A stretch of DNA of 5,726 nucleotides from Oceanihabitans sp. Lineage in GTDB: Bacteria; Bacteroidota; Bacteroidia; Flavobacteriales; Flavobacteriaceae. The notes beneath the pieces are model-generated. The model made no database searches. It was not told where the DNA came from and saw nothing but the letters and a program-made list of their open reading frames with translations. Below are positions 1 to 4,863 of this stretch, piece by piece. Each line of letters opens with the position of its first letter. Within the stretch, counting starts at the first letter, position 1. Location of the stretch: the NCBI GenBank assembly GCA_018067265.1, contig JAGPUY010000288.1, positions 1-5,726 on the forward strand, in the 5' to 3' direction. The position numbers and the translations under genes are program-made.

Positions 1-1
1 A

Positions 2-163
2 TATCCCGAAAGCGACAATGCTTATGATAGTTTAGCGGATGCTTATTTACGTAGCGGCGATAGTTTACAAGCATTTCATAATTATAAAAAAGCATTGACC
101 TTTAATAATCGAAATAATACAGCAAAACGATTTGTTAAAGCGTATTCCGAAAATAAAAATTAG
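2..163 (+). CDS. C-terminal end of a TPR-containing protein (partial, 5' end outside window)
   Basis: An open frame enters from the left edge and runs 53 codons to a TAG stop at 161-163. The start of the gene lies outside the window. Residues from about 5 to 36 read as one tetratricopeptide repeat: an AYDSLADAY helix, a short SGD turn, then a second helix ending in YKKAL and an Asn-rich cap. TPRs are protein-protein interaction scaffolds. In Flavobacteriia a single C-terminal TPR with this NAYDSLADAY wording is often the tail of a serine hydrolase (beta-lactamase-like or alpha/beta-hydrolase esterase), but the catalytic part is not visible, so the enzyme class is only a guess. The downstream gene starts 27 bp later on the same strand, with no obvious terminator between, so cotranscription is plausible. 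Confidence 0.8.
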   Translation, partial: YPESDNAYDSLADAYLRSGDSLQAFHNYKKALTFNNRNNTAKRFVKAYSENKN

Positions 164-190
164 ATCTTAACATATTATTTATCTTTAAGG

Positions 191-736
191 ATGACAAATA
201 ACGCATTAGAAAAACTTCGATTTCCTATAGGGCCATTTCATTGTCCAGAGCATATAACACCGCAACATATTCAAGAATGGATTGCTGTATTAGAACATTT
301 TCCTAATCGATTGGAAAAACTAGTAGCTTCTTTAAATGATGAACAATTAGATACTGCATATCGATTGGAAGGTTGGACAATTAGACAAGTGATTCATCAT
401 CTTGCAGATAGTCATCACCACAGTTATATACGTTTTAAATGGGCCTTAACAGAAGATAAACCGGTTATTAAATATTATTACGAACAACTTTGGGCCGAAT
501 TAGACGACGCTAAAACGGCACCCATTGAAATGTCTATACTCCATCTAAAAGCAATACATGCTAAATTAGTGTATGTACTGAAAAGTTTAAGCGATACCGA
601 TTTAAATAAAATTTTTATACATCCAGAGCATAATGAAGAAGTGCCTTTAAAAAAGAATATTGGTATTTATGCATGGCATAGTAACCATCATTTTGCACAT
701 ATTGAGAATGTAATGCAACGTAAAGGTTGGTTGTAG
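191..736 (+). CDS. bstA: YfiT/BstA-type bacillithiol S-transferase (DinB superfamily)
   Basis: The 181-residue protein matches the length and wording of Bacillus YfiT/BstA, a metal-dependent DinB-fold enzyme that joins bacillithiol to electrophiles in the cytoplasm. Visible signatures are FPIGPF (11-16), GWTIRQVIHHLADSH (61-75), YIRFKWALTED (79-89), the WAEL stretch (101-104), HPE (144-146) and YAWHSNHHFAHI (160-171). The three metal-binding histidines recalled for YfiT (His67, His160, His164) line up with His70, His163 and His167 at a constant offset of three, so the metal site looks intact. The ATG at 191 gives a family-typical N-terminus, and the TTAAGG just upstream is the only faint ribosome-site-like sequence. 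It probably shares a transcript with the preceding TPR gene. The thiol cosubstrate is inferred from the family. Another DinB-fold thiol transferase or hydrolase activity is possible. Confidence 0.87.
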   Translation: MTNNALEKLRFPIGPFHCPEHITPQHIQEWIAVLEHFPNRLEKLVASLNDEQLDTAYRLEGWTIRQVIHHLADSHHHSYIRFKWALTEDKPVIKYYYEQLWAELDDAKTAPIEMSILHLKAIHAKLVYVLKSLSDTDLNKIFIHPEHNEEVPLKKNIGIYAWHSNHHFAHIENVMQRKGWL

Positions 737-849
737 ATTGTTATAAGGCTTTTATTTGCATTAAACGAGAGGATAGATTGTTCTTTATGCTTTGGATTAG
801 CGATAGCGAATAGGCTTCCGTTTAATGAATTATATATTTGATAGCGAGG
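737..849. other. Convergent intergenic region with short repeats, no gene
   Basis: This 113-bp gap separates the convergent ends of the bstA-like gene and the exported hypothetical protein. It has no plausible open frame and no compact hairpin followed by a T-run for either gene. It does contain a perfect 9-bp inverted repeat with arms CATTAAACG (759-767) and CGTTTAATG (819-827), a tandem TAGCGATAGCGA (798-809), and a further GATAGCGA (840-847, first copy 802-809). These may form a long-range stem that serves as a shared termination or mRNA-end structure, or they may be the remnant of a small repeat family. Neither role can be shown from one copy. Confidence 0.5.
759..827. repeat. 9-bp perfect inverted repeat, 51-nt loop
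   Basis: The arms are CATTAAACG at 759-767 and CGTTTAATG at 819-827, separated by 51 nt. The loop contains the tandem hexamer TAGCGA twice (798-809). It lies wholly between two convergent genes. The function is unknown. Confidence 0.55.
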
Positions 850-1797
850 CTAGTTTTTTCGGCTAAATGTTTTTATAATAGTACTAATGTCATGCACCGC
901 TTTTTCACTTTCCGCTAAATAGGTTCCTACAAAAATGTAATAGCCACCATCAGTATCAAACAATATAACTTGGTACATTTCTTCATTAGGATTCTCGTTA
1001 TTTTTTGCAAAAAGCGTAAATCCTTTTAGACTGTCTATTTCAATTTCATTAATTCCTTTGCTTGTAATTACAGAATAGACTTCTGGGTAGTTCTTTAATC
1101 TAGAAATACAAAATAGTTTTTGGTTTTCAATGGCAACTTTAGCAAATGATTTATCCGTGATTAAGGATGCCTTGTCGATGCTTTCTGTTGGAATTTTTAA
1201 ATCTCGGTTAAACAACATGCCGTTTCCAATTACCGCTTTAAATTGTAAAGCACCAACACGTTCATTTAAGGAATAATTTAATGCTTCTCTCGGGTTGCTT
1301 TGCAATGAAGCGTCCACAATTGTAGATAAAACACTTTCCTTTATTTTTTCTCCTAATGCTAAAGAGTCTTTTAAGGAAACACCATTTATGAGTGTACTAG
1401 ATTTTTCATTTCCGTAAATTAGAATGTGCTTTGAAAAAGTCATGCCATTAGCCGCTTGGTCTAATTCAATAAGTAATCCATCAAACGTCGCTACTTTAAT
1501 TTCCTTTTTGGTTTTTAATTCCATGCCTCTAGCTTTTAGCATTTCGGCATTAAAGCCTTTCGACACCTCCAAATATGGCCCAGGAATTTCCAGTATCATA
1601 ATCATGGACGTTTGGTCTTTCGGGTTTTGAAAACCTTTAAAATTAGGTGAAGGCACAAAGGAATTGGGTGGAATCATAAAGATATTTGTTCCTTCAACTT
1701 GAATATGATTATCCGTTTTTTCCGTTGGTAATTCTTGTCCGTAACCAATTATTGAAAGCGATAAGAATAAAATAGTCTGTTTCATTTTAGAGCGCAT
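850..1797 (-). CDS. Exported protein of unknown function, possibly two PsbP/Mog1-like domains
   Basis: I do not recognise this 315-residue protein as a named family. It has a signal peptide: MKQTILFLSLSIIGYG followed by Gln21, a common cleavage context in Flavobacteriia (no lipobox Cys), so it is probably periplasmic. Met5 (start at 1785) gives the cleaner signal peptide; Met1 at 1797 is the longest reading, and either could be right. The mature part appears to fall into two halves, about 31-162 and 175-311. Each half ends with a strand holding a hydrophobic hexapeptide (HILIYG 124-129; VILFDT 277-282), a second beta stretch (LINGVS; YYIFVGTY) and an amphipathic helix ending near IKESVLS or ISTIIKTF. 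This layout recalls PsbP/Mog1/DcrB-type folds, but the resemblance is structural inference and not a sequence match. It follows oxyR on the same strand after 75 bp and has its own candidate promoter. Confidence 0.75.
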   Translation of the reverse strand: MRSKMKQTILFLSLSIIGYGQELPTEKTDNHIQVEGTNIFMIPPNSFVPSPNFKGFQNPKDQTSMIMILEIPGPYLEVSKGFNAEMLKARGMELKTKKEIKVATFDGLLIELDQAANGMTFSKHILIYGNEKSSTLINGVSLKDSLALGEKIKESVLSTIVDASLQSNPREALNYSLNERVGALQFKAVIGNGMLFNRDLKIPTESIDKASLITDKSFAKVAIENQKLFCISRLKNYPEVYSVITSKGINEIEIDSLKGFTLFAKNNENPNEEMYQVILFDTDGGYYIFVGTYLAESEKAVHDISTIIKTFSRKN

Positions 1798-1845
1798 AGT
1801 TTTCTTTTAAAGGTATGTTAGAGGTTATTCCGTTTTATAATTTTC

Positions 1846-1853
1846 CAAACTTA
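1846..1853 (-). promoter_or_regulatory. Candidate -7 box (TAAGTTTG) for the exported hypothetical gene
   Basis: On the minus strand, 1853 down to 1846 reads TAAGTTTG, a full match to the Bacteroidota sigma-A -7 consensus TAnnTTTG. It lies in the 75-bp gap between the oxyR stop and the ATG at 1797, which would give a 5' leader of about 40 nt. No good TTTG -33 element sits 17-23 bp upstream, so the promoter may be weak or the match fortuitous. Confidence 0.4.
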
Positions 1854-1872
1854 GCGAATACTGCTAAACGCA

Positions 1873-2814
1873 TTATTTTTTTGCTAACGGACTAATAATT
1901 TCTACATTTTGAAATGCAATTGCGCCTCTTATAATTCCTGCAATAACATCTTGTAAGGCTTCAATAATTTGCATTTTAAGTTCGCTTTTATGGTATATCA
2001 TACTTACTTCTCTTGCAGGAGAAGGATCATTAAAATAACGAATGTTTTCTTTTGCCTTTTCATGCATGTCTAAAGTGTGTAAATAAGGCAATAAAGTCAT
2101 GCCTAAACCTTCGTTAGATAATTTGATAAGGGTTTCAATACTTCCGCTTTCTAATTGAAATTGGTCTTCTTTATGGTCTTTAAACGTTTTACATAAATTA
2201 ATAACGCCATCTCTAAAACAATGCCCATCTTCTAATAAAAGCATATCATCAATATCTAAATCGCTAGTGCTAATTTTCTTTTTAGCATGTAATCTGTGGC
2301 TTTGTGGTATGTATCCTACAAAAGGTTCAAAATAAAGTACGCGTTCTTTTATGTTTTCGTTTAATAAAGGTGTTGCAGCAATTGCAGCATCTAGGTGCCC
2401 TTCGTTAATTCTATAAATAATTTCTTCGGTGGTAAGCTCTTCAATAATAAGCTTCACTTTTGGATATTTTTTTATAAATGTTTTTAAAAACATAGGAAGC
2501 AGCGTCGGCATTACAGTAGGTATAATTCCTAATTTAAATTCGCCACCAATAAAACCTTTTTGCTGATCTACAATATCTTTAATTCTATACGATTCGTTAA
2601 CTATGTTTTTTGCTTGGGTTACAATTTTTCTACCAACGTTTGTAAGCTCTATTGGTTTCTTACTTCTGTCAAAAATAAGAATGTCTAATTCGCTTTCTAA
2701 CTTTTGTATTTGCATACTTAATGTAGGTTGCGTAACAAAACATTTTTCAGCAGCTTTGGTGAAATTTTGATTTTCGGCAACCGCCAGAACGTAGTATAAT
2801 TGTGTAATTGTCAT
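1873..2814 (-). CDS. oxyR: OxyR, LysR-type hydrogen-peroxide-sensing regulator
   Basis: This is a full-length LysR-type regulator of 313 residues. The N-terminal winged helix-turn-helix covers about 1-60 (NFTKAAEKCFVTQPTLSMQIQKLE within 18-40), followed by a linker helix and the two-lobed sensor domain from about 90. OxyR identity rests on the redox region LLLEDGHCFRDGVINLC. Cys199 and Cys208 fall at exactly the E. coli OxyR numbers and spacing, with His198 and Arg201 beside them, and Thr100 of the IIPT motif matches the peroxide-pocket threonine. In characterised OxyR proteins, peroxide oxidises the first cysteine, forms the 199-208 disulfide and changes DNA binding. The gene is divergent from dps across 104 bp, a classic OxyR target arrangement, and is probably autoregulated. 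A further cysteine, Cys25, lies in the HTH. The ATG at 2814 gives the canonical family N-terminus. Confidence 0.95.
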   Translation of the reverse strand: MTITQLYYVLAVAENQNFTKAAEKCFVTQPTLSMQIQKLESELDILIFDRSKKPIELTNVGRKIVTQAKNIVNESYRIKDIVDQQKGFIGGEFKLGIIPTVMPTLLPMFLKTFIKKYPKVKLIIEELTTEEIIYRINEGHLDAAIAATPLLNENIKERVLYFEPFVGYIPQSHRLHAKKKISTSDLDIDDMLLLEDGHCFRDGVINLCKTFKDHKEDQFQLESGSIETLIKLSNEGLGMTLLPYLHTLDMHEKAKENIRYFNDPSPAREVSMIYHKSELKMQIIEALQDVIAGIIRGAIAFQNVEIISPLAKK

Positions 2815-2871
2815 CTATATCGATTTAGACTATAAAAATATAAAAACTATCAATAAAACTTATACTGAAAA

Positions 2872-2885
2872 TCATTAATTATTGA
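2872..2885. promoter_or_regulatory. Near-palindromic candidate operator upstream of dps
   Basis: TCATTAATTATTGA is a 14-bp palindrome broken only at one symmetric pair (TCA-n-TAATTA-n-TGA). It ends one base before the dps -7 box, so a protein bound there would cover the spacer of that promoter. That position suits a repressor or an MerR/Fur-like regulator better than a classical upstream activator. No family can be assigned. Confidence 0.3.
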
Positions 2886-2886
2886 A

Positions 2887-2894
2887 TAAATTTG
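2887..2894 (+). promoter_or_regulatory. Candidate dps promoter -7 box (TAAATTTG)
   Basis: TAAATTTG matches the Bacteroidota -7 consensus TAnnTTTG in full. The -33 position 19 bp upstream holds only ACTG (2864-2867) instead of TTTG. A strong -7 box with a poor -33 box is what an activator-dependent promoter would look like, in keeping with OxyR control. Transcription would begin near 2900, leaving an A-rich leader of about 19 nt before the ATG at 2919. Confidence 0.6.
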
Positions 2895-2918
2895 TAGTAC
2901 AAAATAAAAGCAAGAATT

Positions 2919-3398
2919 ATGACACTAAATAGTATAGGATTAGACTCAAAAATAACTAAAGAATTAGCACAAGATTTAAATGGTTTATTAGCTAATTTTC
3001 AAACCTATTATCAAAATTTAAGAGGTATACATTGGAATATTAAAGGACGTGGGTTTTTTGATCTTCATGTAAAGTTTGAAGAATTATATACAGACGCAAA
3101 TATGAAAGTAGATGAAATTGCCGAGCGTATTTTGACTTTAGGAGAAACACCACTACATACTTTTGAAGATTATAGTAAACATGCTAAAGTTCCCGTAGGA
3201 AAAAACATATCTCAAGATACTAAAGCAGTACAATTAATTGTAGATTCTTTGGCAGAATTATTACAACTAGAGCGTGCTATTTTAGATAAAGCTGGAGATG
3301 CCAATGATGAAGGAACAAACTCTATGATGAGTGATTTTATTGCAGAACAAGAAAAAACAGTATGGATGATGAAAGCTTGGTTGAATGAAACCGTCTAA
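2919..3398 (+). CDS. dps: Dps, DNA-protection mini-ferritin
   Basis: The 159-residue protein is a full-length Dps-family ferritin-like four-helix protein, which in characterised members assembles into a dodecameric shell that oxidises Fe(II) with H2O2 and stores it as Fe(III), protecting DNA in the cytoplasm. The intersubunit ferroxidase ligands keep the family spacing: His38 in RGIHWN, His50, Glu54 (Asp in E. coli Dps and Listeria Flp), Asp65 and Glu69 in VDEIAER. The C-terminal helix SDFIAEQEKTVWMMKAWL is also typical. The N-terminal tail is short, with two lysines (Lys11, Lys14), so direct DNA binding through a long basic tail, as in E. coli Dps, is uncertain. The gene is divergent from oxyR, has a strong -7 box and is followed by a terminator, so it is probably monocistronic and peroxide-induced. 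Confidence 0.96.
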   Translation: MTLNSIGLDSKITKELAQDLNGLLANFQTYYQNLRGIHWNIKGRGFFDLHVKFEELYTDANMKVDEIAERILTLGETPLHTFEDYSKHAKVPVGKNISQDTKAVQLIVDSLAELLQLERAILDKAGDANDEGTNSMMSDFIAEQEKTVWMMKAWLNETV

Positions 3399-3403
3399 GC
3401 TAC

Positions 3404-3424
3404 TAGTTATTCCCTAAATAACTA
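3404..3424 (+). repeat. Small inverted repeat after the dps stop
   Basis: TAGTTAT (3404-3410) and ATAACTA (3418-3424) form a perfect 7-bp stem with a 7-nt loop starting six bases after the dps stop codon. A second, overlapping pair (ACTAA 3421-3425 and TTAGT 3433-3437) could compete for the same arm. It may be a weak 3'-end mRNA structure ahead of the main terminator. Confidence 0.4.
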
Positions 3425-3440
3425 ATTGATAGTTAGTGAG

Positions 3441-3481
3441 AAAGCCACGAAAACTTTGTGTTTTGTGGCTTTTTATTTTTT
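3441..3481 (+). terminator. Intrinsic terminator of dps
   Basis: AAAGCCAC (3441-3448) pairs perfectly with GTGGCTTT (3465-3472). Past one bulged G at 3449, AAAAC (3450-3454) pairs with GTTTT (3460-3464) around a five-base loop. The run TTATTTTTT follows directly. It sits 43 bp after the dps stop. Read on the minus strand the same hairpin lacks a good T-run, so it is a poor terminator for the convergent DUF2141 gene. Confidence 0.88.
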
Positions 3482-3496
3482 ATACGTATTTAAGTC

Positions 3497-3964
3497 TTAA
3501 AGACGAATCGTAATATTTAAATCTTCTTTCTCGTTAACCATAAATTTTGCAACATCAAAAGTTGGTGGTCCGTAAAGAACAGGATTGTTAGACATACCAT
3601 AGTTTTCTTTAGGCATTCCGTTTAGTTCAAAATCCATTTTTTTATTATCATTCTCATCGTGTACAGACATAATAGCATATGCGCCAGGAAGCACATTTTT
3701 GTAGGTAACGGTTACCGTGTTTCCAGTAATAGTAGTTTCTGCGGTTTGAATTCCTTCTTTTCCTTTCATAAAAGTGTTTTCATCATGTAAGGATGCCAGT
3801 ATTTTTCCGTTCGTGTTTCTAATGTTTTCTACGGTAACCGTAATGGTATTTCCTGTGGCTTTATTTTGTGCTGGACTACTAAAAGGCGATGCCATAAATA
3901 GTGCTATTAATACTACATATTTACTTACCGATTTCAATTGGTTGTTTTTCATTACAAAGTTCAT
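3497..3964 (-). CDS. Secreted DUF2141-domain protein
   Basis: This 155-residue protein has a signal peptide (basic NNQLKSVSK, hydrophobic YVVLIALFMA, likely cleavage after SPA at 30-32) and so acts outside the cytoplasm. Met5 (start 3952) begins MKNNQ and may be the true start; Met1 is the longest reading. The rest matches DUF2141: an ITVTVENIRNTNGKILASL opening strand pair (41-59), GAYAIMSVHDENDN (94-107), NGMPKENYGMSNN (115-127) and PPTFDVAKF (133-141). The domain looks like a small beta-sandwich, and its function is unknown. The stretch Asp103-x-Asn105-x-Asn107 with Asp111 resembles an EF-hand-like calcium loop, which is inference. It is convergent with dps and divergent from the TRIC-type gene. 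No clear promoter is visible; the best minus-strand candidate, TATATTTA (4009 down to 4002), lacks the final G. Confidence 0.9.
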   Translation of the reverse strand: MNFVMKNNQLKSVSKYVVLIALFMASPFSSPAQNKATGNTITVTVENIRNTNGKILASLHDENTFMKGKEGIQTAETTITGNTVTVTYKNVLPGAYAIMSVHDENDNKKMDFELNGMPKENYGMSNNPVLYGPPTFDVAKFMVNEKEDLNITIRL

Positions 3965-4092
3965 GGTGTATGTTTTTATTGGTTACCATGTAAAGGTGCT
4001 ATAAATATAAAGGGTTTCTAAAAAAGGGTTACTGAGGTGTAGATTAATACCGATGAATTGTATTTTAAAAGTTAAATGCCATAAATTGCAGC

Positions 4093-4107
4093 CTTTAAGA
4101 ATTAAAG
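4093..4107. promoter_or_regulatory. Inverted repeat CTTTAA-GAA-TTAAAG before the TRIC-type gene
   Basis: Perfect 6-bp arms at 4093-4098 and 4102-4107 with a 3-base spacer end 16 bases before the ATG at 4124; TTAAG at 4111-4115 partly repeats the left arm. It could be an operator or a weak leader hairpin. A weak upstream promoter, ATTG (4057-4060) with TAAATTGC (4082-4089) at 21-bp spacing, would place it just downstream of the start site. Confidence 0.3.
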
Positions 4108-4123
4108 TTTTTAAGCAGATTTT

Positions 4124-4741
4124 ATGTTTTATTTCATCGATATTTTAGGAACTATTGCTTTCGCTATTTCTGGGGTTCTAATCGCTATGAACAAAAGAAT
4201 GGATCCTTTTGGTATTCTTATTATTGCATTTGTTACTGCAGTAGGAGGAGGAAGTTTACGGGATATTCTTATTGGGCACACACCAGTTGCTTGGATGACC
4301 GATATGACCTTTACCTATGTGATATTAATCACTACTGTTTTGACGATACTCTTTAGAAGTAAAATTAATTACTTAAGAACATCGTTGTTTTTATTTGATA
4401 CGATTGGTATTGGTTTATATACCGTTGTTGGAATAGAAAAAGGACTTTCTGCAGGATTGCATCCTATAATTTGTATTGCGCTTGGTACTATTTCGGCTTG
4501 TTTTGGTGGTGTTATACGCGATATCTTATGTAATGAAATTCCTGTGATTTTTAGAAAAGAAATTTATGCTACAGCTTGTATTCTTGGTGGTCTTACGTAT
4601 TTTTTAATACGAAAATTCCCAATAGAAAATGATTTTGTTTTTGTTATCGCTGGAATTGTAGTGATTATAATAAGATTAATTGCCGTTAAGTTTAAAATTA
4701 GTTTACCTAATTTATATAAAAAACAATCGGAAGTCAGCTAA
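4124..4741 (+). CDS. TRIC-type cation channel family protein (YicG/UPF0126)
   Basis: A 205-residue integral membrane protein with about seven hydrophobic segments (roughly 4-22, 28-48, 62-78, 87-104, 113-132, 146-162 and 170-187). It has the internal duplication of the UPF0126/TRIC family: repeat one carries AVGGGSLRDILIG (39-51) and repeat two CFGGVIRDILCNEIP (126-140), each a glycine-rich kink followed by Arg-Asp. Both repeats also share a GT/FAISG- or DTIGIGLY-like first helix. Bacterial homologues form trimeric cation channels with a pore through each subunit, and K+ conduction has been shown for some; the physiological role is poorly known and older annotations call it a glycine transporter. 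The C-terminal RLIAVKFKISLP is family-typical. The ATG at 4124 is the only start that preserves helix 1. It is divergent from the DUF2141 gene and convergent with the M3 peptidase. Confidence 0.93.
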   Translation: MFYFIDILGTIAFAISGVLIAMNKRMDPFGILIIAFVTAVGGGSLRDILIGHTPVAWMTDMTFTYVILITTVLTILFRSKINYLRTSLFLFDTIGIGLYTVVGIEKGLSAGLHPIICIALGTISACFGGVIRDILCNEIPVIFRKEIYATACILGGLTYFLIRKFPIENDFVFVIAGIVVIIIRLIAVKFKISLPNLYKKQSEVS

Positions 4742-4751
4742 AAAGGTAGTC

Positions 4752-4780
4752 CGCACAAGTTGCGCTCTTTATTTAAAGAG
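4752..4780 (+). other. Two adjacent small hairpins downstream of the TRIC-type gene
   Basis: CGCA (4752-4755) with TGCG (4761-4764) leaves a 5-nt loop, and it abuts CTCTTT (4765-4770) with AAAGAG (4775-4780), which leaves a 4-nt loop. They lie 10 bp after the stop codon. The sequence that follows (AAGTGGGTTTTCC) is only a short T-run, so this is a weak terminator or mRNA 3'-end structure for the plus-strand gene. Confidence 0.3.
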
Positions 4781-4793
4781 AAGTGGGTTTTCC

Positions 4794-4838
4794 TAAAAAC
4801 GAAAAATTCGGAGCGTTTCCATTGAACATACTCCGAAT
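4794..4838 (-). terminator. Intrinsic terminator of the M3 peptidase gene
   Basis: On the minus strand ATTCGGAG (4838 down to 4831) pairs perfectly with CTCCGAAT (4813 down to 4806) around a 17-nt loop. It is followed at once by TTTTCGTTTTT. It begins 25 bp after the TAA stop at 4864. In the plus direction the hairpin is followed by CCTTCTTT, so it mainly serves the minus-strand gene. Confidence 0.78.
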
Positions 4839-4863
4839 CCTTCTTTAAAATATGTATCTTCTA

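Larger units (their letters stand above)
2815..2918. promoter_or_regulatory. oxyR-dps divergent control region
   Basis: These 104 very AT-rich bases must hold both divergent promoters. Visible elements on the plus strand are CTAT at 2815, 2830 and 2847; ATCG-N7-CTAT at 2819-2833, one base from the E. coli OxyR half-palindrome ATAG-N7-CTAT; a tandem TATAAAAATATAAAAA at 2831-2846; and the near-palindrome TCATTAATTATTGA at 2872-2885. For oxyR, the best minus-strand -7 candidate is TATATTTT (2842 down to 2835), which misses the final G. OxyR binding here is inferred from gene context; the ATAG/CTAT signals are short and expected to be common in such AT-rich DNA. Confidence 0.55.

Noticed and set aside
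1424..1630. 68-codon open frame on the plus strand
   Set aside because: It lies wholly inside the exported hypothetical gene on the opposite strand, has no family-like sequence and reads as an antisense shadow.
2831..2846. Tandem TATAAAAA repeat as a specific regulatory repeat
   Set aside because: It is two 8-bp units in very AT-rich promoter DNA and is easily explained by base composition, so it is only noted within the control region.
191..3398. A multi-gene defence or stress island joining bstA, the exported protein, oxyR and dps
   Set aside because: The genes lie on both strands in at least three transcription units, and all are common chromosomal genes; proximity alone does not support one system.
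3774..4004. 76-codon plus-strand open frame with hydrophobic stretches
   Set aside because: It is antisense to the signal-peptide and N-terminal part of the DUF2141 gene; the hydrophobicity comes from the complementary codons, and there is no sign of an independent gene.
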